Of a stretch of 64,000 nucleotides of DNA, positions 34,978-45,633 are shown one piece after another (position 1 is the stretch's first letter; the number at the start of each line of letters is the position of its first letter). Source of the DNA: Mycolicibacterium canariasense (GTDB taxonomy: Bacteria > Actinomycetota > Actinomycetes > Mycobacteriales > Mycobacteriaceae); the NCBI RefSeq assembly GCF_002101555.1, contig NZ_LQOL01000050.1, forward strand, positions 107,427 to 171,426. The letters run 5' to 3'. The translations under genes and the position numbers were made by a program. The notes beneath the pieces are model-generated. The model searched no databases and was not told the DNA's origin. It worked only from the letters and a program-made list of their open reading frames with translations.

Positions 34978-36132
34978 TTGAACGACTTCGGGTTCGACAC
35001 GCTCGCACTGCTGGCGGTCATCGGGCTGGCCGGCCCGGCGCTGGCCGCCATCCCCGGGCTGCGGGTACCGGTGGTCGTCGGCGAGCTGGCGGCCGGGATC
35101 ATCGTCGGCCGAACCGGATTCGGGATCGTCGACGATACCGACCCGACCTTCCGGCTGCTGGCCAACATCGGCTTCGCGCTGGTGATGTTCGTCGTCGGCA
35201 CCCATGTGCCGGTGCGCGACACCACGCTGCGCGGCGCACTCGGGGCGGCCGCGCTGCGCGCGGTGGTGGTCGGCGCGGTTGCCGCGGTGTTCGGGGTGGC
35301 GATCGCCTCCTTCTTCGGCACCGGGCACGCGCTGCTGTACGCGGTGCTGATGGCCTCGTCATCAGCGGCGTTGGCCCTGCCGGTGATCGACTCGCTCGGG
35401 TTGGCCGGGCCGCCGGTCCTGTCGGTGACGGCCCAGATCGCGATCGCCGACGCCGCCTCGATCGTGCTGCTGCCCTTGGTGATCGATCCGGCCCGGGCGC
35501 CCCGGGCAGCGATCGGGGCGCTGGCGATCGGGGCGGCAGCCATGGTGCTGTTCGTCGTGTTGCGGCATTTCGAGCGCACCGGTCGCCGCAAGCGTATCCA
35601 CCACTACTCCGAAGACCATCGGTTGGCGTTGGAGTTACGGTTCAGCTTGATTCTGCTGTTCAGCCTTGCGGCGCTGGCGATCGCCACCCACATCTCCATC
35701 ATGTTGGCGGGTTTCGCACTGGGACTGGTGATTTCGGCGATCGGTGAGCCGCGCCGACTGGCCCGCCAGCTGTTCGGGATCACCGAAGGGTTCTTCGCTC
35801 CGCTGTTCTTCGTCTGGCTCGGCGCCTCGTTACAGGTACGCGAGCTCGGCGACCATCCGCAATTCGTCGCGCTCGGGGTGGCATTGGGGCTGGGAGCCAT
35901 AGCCGCGCACACGGTGGGCCGGCTGTTCGGCCAACCGCTGCCACTGGCCGTGCTGGCCGCCGCCCAGCTCGGCGTGCCGGTAGCGGCCGCCACGCTGGGT
36001 ACCGAACAGCATCTGCTCGCGCCCGGCGAGCCGTCGGCTCTCATCCTGGGTGCGCTGATCGCGGTTGCGGCGACGTCGGCGGCGGGGGCGGTGGCCAAAC
36101 GAGGTCAGGCCGGGGCGGCGCCGGCCACCTGA
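34978..36132 (+). CDS. CPA2-type cation/proton antiporter
   Basis: 384 residues from TTG (NDFGFDTLALLAVIGLAGPALAAIPGLRVPVVVGELAAGIIVGRTGFGIV), a pattern of Na+/H+ or K+/H+ exchangers (KefB/NapA type): a conserved V-P-x-x-V-G-E-L-x-x-G-I near the start, about 12 helices, LLANIGFALVMFVVGTHV (core helix), and SSSAALALPVI. The expected acidic transport pair is partly replaced (TAQIAIADAASIVLLPL). There is no TrkA-N domain. It exchanges a monovalent cation for protons across the membrane. Ion unknown. Confidence 0.85.
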   Translation: MNDFGFDTLALLAVIGLAGPALAAIPGLRVPVVVGELAAGIIVGRTGFGIVDDTDPTFRLLANIGFALVMFVVGTHVPVRDTTLRGALGAAALRAVVVGAVAAVFGVAIASFFGTGHALLYAVLMASSSAALALPVIDSLGLAGPPVLSVTAQIAIADAASIVLLPLVIDPARAPRAAIGALAIGAAAMVLFVVLRHFERTGRRKRIHHYSEDHRLALELRFSLILLFSLAALAIATHISIMLAGFALGLVISAIGEPRRLARQLFGITEGFFAPLFFVWLGASLQVRELGDHPQFVALGVALGLGAIAAHTVGRLFGQPLPLAVLAAAQLGVPVAAATLGTEQHLLAPGEPSALILGALIAVAATSAAGAVAKRGQAGAAPAT

Positions 36133-36322
36133 CCGTCACGGTCCGGCCCTGCCGAAACGCCGATCATCTCACGATGTGGACTACTGGCAGGCGTAGCGCC
36201 AACAGTGTGACCGCCGGTCCGGCTATCGCGGCCGGCGGGCGACATTGTGTTGCTGATTGTCGACTCGGTGGACATCCGGCATCGCCCGTAGCAGTGTGCC
36301 ATGAGTCGCACTCGCCGCCATT

Positions 36323-36338
36323 TGTGATCCGTATCACG
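36323..36338. promoter_or_regulatory. CRP/cAMP-receptor-like site
   Basis: TGTGATCCGTATCACG fits TGTGA-N6-TCACG, the mycobacterial CRP (Rv3676-type) consensus, and is symmetric over GTGAT/ATCAC. It is about 270 bp before the Lys-Asp-Ala-Thr-Gly-Thr repeat gene. Confidence 0.6.
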
Positions 36339-36542
36339 CAGGTCACGAACCTGTCGCTCGATCGGCTGGAACGTTGCCGGCAAGCCCGTTGGGTGGCTAA
36401 TGACTTTTCTGGCGGTGAGGTTAGCCAGCCTCATTGATATCGCAATGAACCAGCCTCACCAGCAAAGGTGGCAATCCGCAGCGTGTCAGAGAGCGAAATT
36501 TGTCAGCATCTGAAACTTTGCTCAAACCTATTGCGAAGAACT

Positions 36543-36554
36543 TACTGGCCAGTA
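36543..36554. promoter_or_regulatory. 12-bp perfect palindrome upstream of repeat-protein gene
   Basis: TACTGGCCAGTA is a perfect palindrome about 50 bp before the start of the secreted repeat protein. Candidate operator for a TetR-like regulator; none is adjacent. Confidence 0.5.
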
Positions 36555-36605
36555 GGTTCTGATCGCTGGGGGGACCAGAGATCGGATGAAGGGATGACAC
36601 CAGGA

Positions 36606-38099
36606 ATGTCAATGCAATCGGCCATGCGCCCATACGTCACCGCGGGCGTCGCGCTTGTCGGTGCCAGCGTCATCGCGGTCACACCGATCGCTGCGCACCC
36701 CAACCTGCCGCAGATGCACATGCCGCAGGTGCAGCTGACCGCATCGTCGTCCATCGACAACCCGATCGGCGTCTTCAAGCCGGTGGTCGACGACGCCGGG
36801 GCCTGGGTGAACGAAACGCTGCACACCGTGCTGGCGAACCCGCTGCCGATCCTGCGCCAGATCGTCGACAACCAGCTGTACACCGCGAGGCAGGTGCTCG
36901 ACGCGGCGAAGGCGGCCGGTTCGGCGCTCGGCCAGCTCGGCGCGGGACTGCCGGCCACCTTGAAGGCGGTCGGAGCCAAGCTGTCCACCGGCGACGTGAA
37001 CGGTGCCATCGATGCGCTCATCTCGGCGGGCCTGCAGCCGATCCTGAATCTGCTGAGCAATCCGTGGACTGCTCTTCAGCCGGCGCTGGAGCGGCCGTTC
37101 AAGGTGGCGCAAGCCTTGATTCCCGCTCTGTACGACTCCGGGCTGAGTCTGTTGGTCGGAGTGGTCGTCTCCACCGTGGGCATCGGGTTTGACACCGGTA
37201 CAACGCCTTTCCTCAAGCAGATCGTCACCAGCACGCAGGCGGTGCTCGATTCGCTCAAGACCCTGAACCCGGTGAACGTCATCAACGCCGTCCAGCACGG
37301 CATCGCCGATGTGCTGCAGAACGCGGTGACCCAGGCCAAGGCGTTCACCGAGCAGACCTTCCCGTACATCGGTGCCCAGATCCTCAAGGCGCTGCAGGCC
37401 GGCCTGCCGACCACGACTCCGACCGCCACGGCGGCGGTGGCAGCCGCGGTGCCCACCGCCGCCGCCACGGTGACCCTGGCCGTGGACGCCACGGGTGCCG
37501 CACCGGCCGCGACGACCGCCAAGGACGCGACCGGCGCCAAGGATGCGACCGCCACCGGCGCCGAAACCCCGGCCCAGGAGGCCGGCGGCGCCGAGTCCCC
37601 GGCAACCCCCGCGACCCCGGACGCCGAGGTCAAGGGCACCACCGAAACCGGGACCACCACCAAGGAGGCGGAGTCGAGCACCGACACCAAGCCCGCCGAT
37701 GGTGCCGCGTCGGCGACCAAGGAGGCCACCGGGACGGGCACCAAGGACGCGACCGGTACCAAAGATGCGACCGGCACCAAGGACGCCACCGGTACCAAGG
37801 ACGCCACCGGTACCAAGGACGCGACGGGTAGCAAGGACTCGACCGACACCAAGGACTCGACCGGCACCAAGGGTGCCACGGGTACCAAGGGCACCCAGGG
37901 TTCCGGTGGGTCGGTGACTCGGGACAGTATCAAGGCCGAGCCGGGTTCGGGTGTGAAGTCCGGCGGAACCCATGCCTCGACCGGTGGATCGTCCACGAGC
38001 GCAGCCGATTCGGCAGCCGGCGCCAGCTCGGTCAAGGCCGGCGCCGCTTCGGGGTCCGCTGCAAAGGCCGGCGGCGACGCCGGCTCCGGTAGCGAGTAA
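36606..38099 (+). CDS. secreted protein with Lys-Asp-Ala-Thr-Gly-Thr tandem repeat tail
   Basis: About 497 residues; possible ATG starts at 36594, 36606, 36612 and 36624. The N-terminus (MRPYVTAGVALVGASVIAVTPIAAHP) is a signal peptide with cleavage near AHP. Then a helical domain of about 280 residues follows (LPILRQIVDNQLYTARQVLDAAK, PFKVAQALIPALYDSGLSLLVGVVVSTVG), resembling a family of secreted mycobacterial paralogues. From about residue 300 it is an Ala/Thr/Lys-rich low-complexity tail with hexapeptide repeats TKDATG and variants, ending in Ser/Gly/Ala-rich sequence. No anchor motif is seen. It likely functions at the envelope. A strong terminator follows. Confidence 0.75.
   Translation: MSMQSAMRPYVTAGVALVGASVIAVTPIAAHPNLPQMHMPQVQLTASSSIDNPIGVFKPVVDDAGAWVNETLHTVLANPLPILRQIVDNQLYTARQVLDAAKAAGSALGQLGAGLPATLKAVGAKLSTGDVNGAIDALISAGLQPILNLLSNPWTALQPALERPFKVAQALIPALYDSGLSLLVGVVVSTVGIGFDTGTTPFLKQIVTSTQAVLDSLKTLNPVNVINAVQHGIADVLQNAVTQAKAFTEQTFPYIGAQILKALQAGLPTTTPTATAAVAAAVPTAAATVTLAVDATGAAPAATTAKDATGAKDATATGAETPAQEAGGAESPATPATPDAEVKGTTETGTTTKEAESSTDTKPADGAASATKEATGTGTKDATGTKDATGTKDATGTKDATGTKDATGSKDSTDTKDSTGTKGATGTKGTQGSGGSVTRDSIKAEPGSGVKSGGTHASTGGSSTSAADSAAGASSVKAGAASGSAAKAGGDAGSGSE
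37735..37893 (+). repeat. 18-bp coding tandem repeat
   Basis: About nine units encoding Thr-Lys-Asp-Ala-Thr-Gly (drifting to SKDST and TKGAT). DNA copies are similar but not identical, mostly third-base changes, suggesting expansion followed by drift. Possible length polymorphism between strains. Confidence 0.85.
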
Positions 38100-38109
38100 C
38101 ACCCACCAC

Positions 38110-38146
38110 GACAATGGCCTCCCCCTGGCACGGGGAGGCCATTGTC
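38110..38146. terminator. bidirectional terminator
   Basis: Perfect 15-bp arms (GACAATGGCCTCCCC and complement) around a 7-nt loop between convergent genes. Confidence 0.88.
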
Positions 38147-38175
38147 GCACCGTCACCGCGTGCTGGCTGCGGCGC

Positions 38176-39699
38176 TCATGGTGATCGGCGGAACAACACG
38201 CTGACGATGACGGCCGCGGTCAGCGTCAGCGCGATGGCGATCGCCGCGGTCGGCGCGACACCCGAATCGAATGCCGCGTGCGCCGACTCCAACAGGCGCT
38301 CCGCCACTGGCACCGGCAGATCGGCGGCCACCGACGTGGCGCCACCGATGCTCTCACCTGCCGCCCCCGCCTGTTCGGGTGTCAGCCCACGCGGTACCAC
38401 CACGTTGGCGCGGTAGCAGGCGGTGAAGATGGTGCCCAGCGTCGCGGCGCCGACCACGGCGCCCAACTCGTAGGCCGTCTCCGAAACCGCCGATGCCGCA
38501 CCGGCTTTCGCGGCGGGCACCGACGCCACGATGGTGTCGTTGGACACCGTCTGCGAAATTCCGACCCCGAATTCCAGCACCACGAAGGACGCGATCACCG
38601 CCGAGACGGTGAGATCGTGCCGGAACAGCAGGATCAACGTGAAGCCGAGCGCCACGAAGACCAGACCGACGATCATCAGCGTCTGAGGCGCGAATCGCTT
38701 GGCGGCCCGCACCACACCCATGCCCGCGATCATCGAGACGACCGCGCCGGGCAGGGTCACCAGGCCGGCCGCCAGCGGGCTCAGCCCCAGTACCAACTGC
38801 AGGTGCTGCGAGGTGAAGAACATGAACCCGATGAGCCCGACGATGGACAGGAAGTTCGCCAGCACCGACGAGGTGAACGGCCCGTACCGGAACAACTCCA
38901 TGTCCAGCATCGGTGTGGCACTGCGGTTCTGCCGCCGCACGAACAGCACGCCGGCGGCGATACCGAGGGCGAACGCGCCGGCCACGGTGACCGACAGGCC
39001 GTCATGGGCGGCGGTCTTGATCGCCCAGACGAACGGCAGCATGGCGACGAACGACAGCGTGACGCTGACCAGATCCAGCGGGCCCGGATTCGGGTCCCGC
39101 GATTCGGGAACCAGCTTGGGCGCCAGCACCAGCAGCGGCGCCAGGATGGGCACCGCCACCAAAAATACTGCTCCCCAATGGAAATGCTGTAGCAGCGCAC
39201 CGCCGACGATGGGGCCCAGCGTGGTTCCCGCGGTGAAACACGAGGCCCAGATGGCGATCGCCAGCCGGCGCGCCGAAGCCTCGGTGAAGATGTTGCGGAT
39301 CAGCGACAACGTCGAGGGCATCAGCATGGCGCCGAACACGCCCAGCACCGCGCGGGCCAGCACCAGCAACTCGGCGCTGGGCGCGAAGGCGGCCGCCACC
39401 GAGACCACCGTGAAGCCGCTGGCACCGATCAGCAGCAGCCGACGCCGGCCCACCCGGTCGCCCAGGCTGCCCATCGCCACCAGGAGTGCGGCCAGCACAA
39501 GGGAATACACGTCGACGATCCACAGCTGAGTGGACGCCGCCGGACGGAAATCCTCGGCGATCATGGGCAGCGCGAACGCCAGCACGGTGTTGTCGATGGC
39601 GATCAGCAGGACGGGCAGGGCCAGCACCGCCAGGGCGATCCAGGCGCGCTTGGCAGTGGTGGGTGTCTTCGATGCCGTGGCATCGAGGCCGGTGGACAT
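38176..39699 (-). CDS. MFS drug efflux transporter, DHA2 (14-TMS, EmrB/QacA-like)
   Basis: 507 residues with about 14 membrane helices. Motif A region MGSLGDRVGRRRLLLIGASGF (about 76-96), motif C-like region GTTLGPIVGGALLQHFHW, and the N-terminal VLLIAIDNTVLAFALPMIAEDFRPAASTQLWIVDVYSL with the motif D1-like D-N-T-V typical of DHA2 exporters. Exports drugs or dyes with the proton gradient. AAGGA lies 5 nt before its ATG, 10 bp after the tetR stop, so the two form an operon under TetR control. Confidence 0.92.
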   Translation of the reverse strand: MSTGLDATASKTPTTAKRAWIALAVLALPVLLIAIDNTVLAFALPMIAEDFRPAASTQLWIVDVYSLVLAALLVAMGSLGDRVGRRRLLLIGASGFTVVSVAAAFAPSAELLVLARAVLGVFGAMLMPSTLSLIRNIFTEASARRLAIAIWASCFTAGTTLGPIVGGALLQHFHWGAVFLVAVPILAPLLVLAPKLVPESRDPNPGPLDLVSVTLSFVAMLPFVWAIKTAAHDGLSVTVAGAFALGIAAGVLFVRRQNRSATPMLDMELFRYGPFTSSVLANFLSIVGLIGFMFFTSQHLQLVLGLSPLAAGLVTLPGAVVSMIAGMGVVRAAKRFAPQTLMIVGLVFVALGFTLILLFRHDLTVSAVIASFVVLEFGVGISQTVSNDTIVASVPAAKAGAASAVSETAYELGAVVGAATLGTIFTACYRANVVVPRGLTPEQAGAAGESIGGATSVAADLPVPVAERLLESAHAAFDSGVAPTAAIAIALTLTAAVIVSVLFRRSP

Positions 39700-39708
39700 G
39701 GAACTTCC

Positions 39709-40296
39709 TTAACGAGAGGTGATGGTGCCTTTGGTGAGGCTGGACATGATGGCGTCGACGACCTGGTGCCGCGGGATGCCGTCCTGCCTGATGGCGTCAT
39801 AGCCGGCCAGGAGCAGCGCCCAGAACACCCGCCGGGCCCAGCCGGGCGGATACACCGGACCATCGGCCGTCGCGCGGGCCAGTACCTCGGCAATGGCCTC
39901 GTCTCCGGTGTCCAGGTGAGCGGCCAATTCGGGATCGGCCAACAGGGTCGGGTCGGTGTAGATGTAGAGCACGATCGGGCCCAGGTCGAGCTGACTTTCC
40001 ACGACGCGCCGCAAAGCCGCGTCGACGGGGCCGCAGGCGGGATCGGCGGCGGCGATCGCGGCGGTGCTGACCGCGTGGACGTGCAGGGCCACCGCACGCA
40101 TCAGGTCATTGCGCTCGGAGAAGTACCGGTGCAAGGTGCTGCGCCCGACGCCCGCGGCGGCGGCGATATCGCCCATGGTCGCGGCCGGATTGCCCGCGAT
40201 GACCGTTACCGCCGCGTCGATGATCGCGCGACGGGTCCGGCCGCGTGGACCGCTGGCAGGTCCGGCGCCGGCGTCGGCCCAGGCAGGCATACTCAT
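39709..40296 (-). CDS. TetR-family regulator of the adjacent MFS pump
   Basis: 195 residues. HTH RTRRAIIDAAVTVIAGNPAATMGDIAAAAGVGRSTLHRYFSERNDLMRAV (about 20-68) is textbook TetR. The C-terminal ligand domain is generic. Start at 40296 or 40290. Upstream is a perfect 7-bp inverted repeat (40327-40344). Likely represses itself and the MFS gene until a drug-like ligand binds. Confidence 0.92.
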   Translation of the reverse strand: MSMPAWADAGAGPASGPRGRTRRAIIDAAVTVIAGNPAATMGDIAAAAGVGRSTLHRYFSERNDLMRAVALHVHAVSTAAIAAADPACGPVDAALRRVVESQLDLGPIVLYIYTDPTLLADPELAAHLDTGDEAIAEVLARATADGPVYPPGWARRVFWALLLAGYDAIRQDGIPRHQVVDAIMSSLTKGTITSR

Positions 40297-40326
40297 GCGC
40301 CAAAATATACCAGAATTGGCCCAAAA

Positions 40327-40344
40327 TGGGACATAAGTGTCCCA
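40327..40344. promoter_or_regulatory. TetR operator candidate
   Basis: TGGGACA-TAAG-TGTCCCA, perfect 7-bp arms with a 4-bp spacer, 31 bp upstream of the tetR start and just after the RDD gene end (both minus strand). Confidence 0.7.
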
Positions 40345-40349
40345 CTACG

Positions 40350-41195
40350 TCAGCCGGGAGGGGTGAACCCGCTGTTCGTCGGCGGTGGGGCCGTGCCGGG
40401 CGGCACCGGCGGCGGTGACGGTGACGGCGCGGATCCCGGCCGCGCCACCTGCAGCCGCTCCAGCTCGCGGCGGTGCCGCTCGGCCAGCACCGCCGCCAAC
40501 ACCAGCTCAGGCGGAGCGCCCGGCGGGGGTGGCGGCGCGATTCGGGCCAGCACCTCGCCGGCGATCCGGTAGGCCATCTGCTCGCGCATCCGCGGATCCA
40601 GCTGTGTCGTGCGGGACAGGAACTGGCGCGCCATCTCCGCCTGCGCCGACCCCAGGCCCGACAGCGTGATCGTGCCGGCCCACCCGGCCAGCGCCGGGGG
40701 CATCGGGGGTGGAGGGTTGAGCCGCGGCGTGCGCTCGCTGATCACCATGGTGCCGGCGAACACGTCACCGATGCGCTTGCCCCGCGGTGACACCATGCTG
40801 CACAGCACCGCCGGCGCCCCGGTGAACATCCAGATTTCGATGACGCCGGCCAAAGCGCGAAAGATTGCTTGGCGCAATCGTTCCGGGCTACCGTCATCGG
40901 AGACCACGCGCAACCCGAGCGCCATCTTTCCCAGCGATCGCCCGCGGGTCGCGGTCTCGAAGACCACCGGATAACCGAGGAGCGTCAATACCGTGAAGAT
41001 GATCAGGACCGCTGCCGACAGCGCGGAATCGAAGTCCGCCAGCGTCAACGCCCATAGCGTGACGCCCAGGACGTAGCCGATCAGCATCACCATGAGATCG
41101 ATCAACGCCGCGGCAGCGCGGACCGGTAGCTGGGCGATCGACACCTCGAGCACCACCGCATCGCCCGTCACCAAGGGTTCCGGCTGGGAGACCAT
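40350..41195 (-). CDS. RDD-family membrane protein
   Basis: 281 residues. RDD signature: VRAAAALIDLMVMLIGYVLG (about 26-45) with the expected R and D, and a second helix pair with TLLGYPVVFETATRGRSLGKMALGLRVV, then a C-terminal cytosolic extension rich in Pro and Gln. Function of RDD proteins is unknown (transport or Na+/H+ exchange has been suggested). Divergent by 28 bp from the SpoIIM gene, which starts the MoxR block, as in other mycobacteria (Rv3695/Rv3694c by recall). Confidence 0.88.
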   Translation of the reverse strand: MVSQPEPLVTGDAVVLEVSIAQLPVRAAAALIDLMVMLIGYVLGVTLWALTLADFDSALSAAVLIIFTVLTLLGYPVVFETATRGRSLGKMALGLRVVSDDGSPERLRQAIFRALAGVIEIWMFTGAPAVLCSMVSPRGKRIGDVFAGTMVISERTPRLNPPPPMPPALAGWAGTITLSGLGSAQAEMARQFLSRTTQLDPRMREQMAYRIAGEVLARIAPPPPPGAPPELVLAAVLAERHRRELERLQVARPGSAPSPSPPPVPPGTAPPPTNSGFTPPG

Positions 41196-41223
41196 GCCCT
41201 CGAACGCTACTAGGCTCGTCGGG

Positions 41224-42216
41224 GTGGATGTCGACGCGTTCGTGCTGGCTCATCGCGCGACCTGGGACCGGCTGGAGCAGCTGGTCAAACGCCGCCGCGC
41301 GCTGACCGGTGACGAGGTCGACGAGCTGGTCGATCTCTACCAGCGGGTCTCCACCCACCTGTCGAAGGTGCGTAGCGCATCTGCGGATCCGGTGCTGGTC
41401 GGTCGGCTGTCGGGTCTGGTGGCCCGGGCCCGCTCGGTGGTCACCGGAGCGCACGCGCCGTTGTGGAGCGAGCTGATCCGCTTTGTGACGGTGTCGTTCC
41501 CGGTCGTGGCCTACCGGTCCTGGCGGTGGTGGCTGGGCACGGCGGTGGCGTTCTTCGCGGTCGCGGTGGTGATCGGGGTGTGGGTGGCCGGCAACGCGGA
41601 CGTGCGTGCCTCGATCGGGACGCCGGCCGAACTGGAGCGGCTGATCAATCACGACTTCGCCGCCTACTACAGCGAGAACCCGGCCGCCTCGTTCGGCCTG
41701 CGGGTCTGGGTGAACAACTCGTGGGTGGCGGCGCAGTGCATCGGCTTCGCGATTCTGCTCGGCATCCCGATTCCGTACGTGCTGTTCCAGAACGCGCTGA
41801 ATGTGGGCGTGTCCGGCGGGCTGATGTACGGCGCCGGCAAGTCGGATGTGTTGCTGGGCCTGCTGATTCCGCACGGACTGCTCGAACTCACTGCGGTGTT
41901 CCTGGCCGCGGCGGTGGGAATGCGGCTGGGCTGGACGGTGATCGCGCCGGGCGAGCGGCCACGTGGGCAGGTGCTGGCCGAGCAGGGCCGCGCCGTGGTG
42001 GCGGTCGCCGTCGGGCTGGTGGTGGTGCTCCTGGTATCGGGCTTGATCGAGGCGCTGGTGACCCCCTCGCCGCTGCCGACATTCCTGCGGATCGGCATCG
42101 GGGTGGCCGCGGAGGCGCTGTTTCTGACCTATGTCATCCACTTCGGCCGCAAGGCGGCGCGGGCCGGCGAGTCCGGCGATGTGGCGGACGCGCCGGACGT
42201 GCTGCCGACCCGCTAG
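41224..42216 (+). CDS. stage II sporulation protein M (SpoIIM/DUF95) family membrane protein
   Basis: 330 residues from GTG. DVDAFVLAHRATWDRLEQLVKRRRALTGDEVDELVDLYQRVSTHLSKVRS at the N-terminus, a membrane segment WWLGTAVAFFAVAVVIGVWVAG, then FGLRVWVNNSWVAAQCIGFAILLGIPIPYVLFQN, GLLIPHGLLELTAVFLAAAVGMRLGW and two more helices, as in the SpoIIM family. In Bacillus SpoIIM works in spore-septum peptidoglycan turnover; mycobacteria do not sporulate, so the role is unknown. Faces the DUF58 gene convergently with 4-bp overlap and is always near the MoxR genes. Confidence 0.88.
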   Translation: MDVDAFVLAHRATWDRLEQLVKRRRALTGDEVDELVDLYQRVSTHLSKVRSASADPVLVGRLSGLVARARSVVTGAHAPLWSELIRFVTVSFPVVAYRSWRWWLGTAVAFFAVAVVIGVWVAGNADVRASIGTPAELERLINHDFAAYYSENPAASFGLRVWVNNSWVAAQCIGFAILLGIPIPYVLFQNALNVGVSGGLMYGAGKSDVLLGLLIPHGLLELTAVFLAAAVGMRLGWTVIAPGERPRGQVLAEQGRAVVAVAVGLVVVLLVSGLIEALVTPSPLPTFLRIGIGVAAEALFLTYVIHFGRKAARAGESGDVADAPDVLPTR

Positions 42217-43534
42217 AGCTTGCCGGTGGCCTTCATCGCCAGATAGCGGTCGGCCAGCGCGGGGGCCAGCTCCTCGGGCAGCGCATCGACGACATCGACG
42301 CCGTGGCGTCGCAGCCGGGCCGCGATCTCGTGGCGGTCATTGCGTGACCGTTCGGCCGCCGCGGCGTCATAGACCTGTGCAGCGTCGGCCCGGCCGGCCG
42401 CCAATTCGTCCACCCGGGGGTCGGCCACCGCCGCGATCAACACCTGGTGCCGGCCGGCCAGTTGCGGCAGCACCGCCATCAGCCCCTCGTCCAGGGCCGA
42501 AGCATTGAGGTCGGTGAGCAGCACCACCAGGGCCCGTCGGCGGACCCGGCGTTGCACGGCCGAAACGGTTGCCGCGGCATCGGATTCGATCAGGGCGGGC
42601 TGCAAGGGTGCCATCGCCTGGACCAACTGGGCCAGCACCTCGGTGCGCGCGGCGTTGAACACCGTGGCCCGTGGAACCCGATCGTGGGCCAAGAAATCCA
42701 CGTGGTCACCGGCCCGTGCCGCCAGCGCGGCCAGCAGCAGCGCGGCGTCCATGGACCAGTCCAGCCGCGGCCAGCCGCTGGGGTCCTGGGATGTCGGGTC
42801 CACCCCGATGCGCCCGGCCGAGGTGCGGCCGGTGTCGAGCACGATCACCACCCGGCGGTCGCGCTCGGGGCGCCACGTCCGGACCACCACGTCGGCCCGT
42901 CGTGCGGTGGCCCGCCAATCGATCGAACGCACGTCGTCGCCGACGACATATTCACGCAGCGAATCGAATTCGGTGCCCTGTCCCCGGATCAGCACCGGAA
43001 CCATGCCGTCGAGTTCGCGCAGTTTGGCCAGCCTGGACGGCAGGTGCTTGCGGGACAGGAACGGCGGCAGGATGCGCACCGTGCCGTCCACGTGATGCGA
43101 CCGCTGCCGCCCGGCCAGGCCGAGCGGACCGATGGAGCGAACCGTCACATGTGCCGGGTGCTGGTCGCCGCGCCGCACCGGCGCCAGCGTGGTGACGCTT
43201 CGGAAGCGTTGTCCCGCAGCGATTTCGAGCGCGTGGTCGCGTGGCGTCGCGCAGGCGCTGGGCGGCCAGGCGTCCCTGACCCGGCCGCGCAGCCGCCGTG
43301 ACCCGCCGTTGTGCAACATCAGCTCGGTACGCACCGGCTGGCCCAGCCGTGCGGTGGTATCGCCGGAACGGTGTGCCTGCACCGCCCGCGGATCCGCGGC
43401 CAGCGCCGCGTCGACGCCCACCGCCACGGCCAGCAGGACCGCGAACAGGACGAATGTCGCTGCGGGCCAAGGTGACAGCACCACCGGCAGCGTGCCGATC
43501 ACCGCGATCACGCCGGTGCGGCCGGTCAACACCA

Positions 43535-43535
<1 letters not shown>
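42213..43535 (-). CDS. DUF58 domain protein (MoxR-associated, VWA-like)
   Basis: 440 residues from GTG, whose first base is shared with the moxR stop (TAGTG). Two N-terminal membrane helices (GVIAVIGTLPVVLSP and FVLFAVLLAVAVGVDAAL), then the DUF58 core: FDSLREYVVGDDVRSIDWRATARRADVVVRTWRPERDRRVVIVLDTGRT. A VWA-like domain follows. The family works with MoxR AAA ATPases, which act as chaperones that insert metal or remodel partner proteins. Substrate unknown. Confidence 0.9.
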
Positions 43536-44493
<958 letters not shown>

Positions 44494-44497
<4 letters not shown>

Positions 44498-45633
44498 GAC
44501 TGGGTGACCTGCCTTTCGATGTCGTCGAGCTGGATGGCGAGTTGGTGGAGTTCGGCGTCGGTTCCCGGTGGGGTCCCGAACAGGATGTGGCTCAACGTAT
44601 TCGGAGACTGTGTGCAACGCTGGGCGAGGGCCTGGTTGACGGTGGCCTCGCTCGCGGTGCCGCCGAGACCCAATCGCGGCAGCAGCCGACCCAGGGTGGC
44701 GGTGCGCAACGCGGCGGCGGCATGTGCCCTGGCCCGCCGGGACCGGTACAGCCGGGCCCGGCCTTCGACGGTCTCCGACGCCCGCACCACCACCGGTAGG
44801 TCCTCGGCCACCAGGCGCCCCAGCCGGCGTCCCCGCCACCACGCGATCAGCGCGACGGCCAGACACATTTGCAGCACCGCCCAGTACACCCGGTCGGGGA
44901 TCAGGTCGGTGATCGTCTTGGCGCCCTTGGTGCCGCCCTCGGTGCGCTGTGGCGCGTACCAGATCACCCGGTCGCTTGCGCCGGCCAGGTTCATCGCCAA
45001 CGCGGCGTTGCCCTTGCCGAGCAGGCCACCGTTGGTCATGAAATTGCTGCTGCCGACGACGGTGACGGTGCGGCCCGCGTCCGTGTAGCGCGCCAGCGCA
45101 CCGCGATAGCACCGGCTGACGGTGCGATTCCCCGCCGCCGCGAAGGTATCGCTGAGGCCGAGGTCGGCCTCGCCGGTGCGGACGGCCTCGGGCACATCAC
45201 AATCGGGGGCGCCGCCGAACGGGGTGGCACCGTCGCGGCGGACACCGGGGGCGAGCCGCTCCCTGGTGGCCGACGTGGGGGCCACCACCAACCGGTCGCC
45301 GGGCAGGCCGGCCAGGGTCGCCAGCGTGTCGTCGTCGTAGAGGAAGAAGGTCTGCGCCACCACGATCAAGGTGTCGGGGCGGGCGGCACGGACCACCGCG
45401 TCGAGATCGTCGGCGACGATGACGTCGACACCGTGCTCCTCGAGGAGGGTGACCAGGGCGTGGGCGCCGTCGGGTGCGGTGGAGCCGGCCTCCATCAGCC
45501 CGCCGGGCCGCGGCGCGGTGAGCACCGTGGTCAGGACGGCGACGGCGATGACGGCGGCCACCGCAAGCGTGACCCAGCGGGCGGTCCGCCACCGACTCGC
45601 CCTCGGTGGAGCCGGCGATGTGGTCGGCGTCAT
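44494..45633 (-). CDS. DUF4350 domain membrane protein
   Basis: 379 residues. TM helix WVTLAVAAVIAVAVLTTVL near the N-terminus, a soluble DUF4350 domain (GSTAPDGAHALVTLLEEHGVDVIVADDLDAVVRAARPDTLIVVAQTFFLYDD at about 55-105, resembling a GATase-like Rossmann domain), and a second TM VYWAVLQMCLAVALIAWW followed by a cytosolic tail. It overlaps both moxR (4 bp) and DUF4129 (4 bp), so it is one unit of the MoxR operon. Function unknown. Confidence 0.87.

Larger units (their letters stand above)
36133..36605. other. 473-bp intergenic region with regulatory-looking elements
   Basis: No convincing gene. It contains a CRP-type site (36323-36338) and a 12-bp palindrome (36543-36554). CATTG-N6-CAATG lies near 36432-36447. 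The sequence becomes visibly A/T-richer toward the following gene, as in a long promoter/leader. No RNA gene is recognised. Confidence 0.5.

Noticed and set aside
37735..37893. CRISPR-like repeat
   Set aside because: 18-bp units are contiguous, translated and without spacers.
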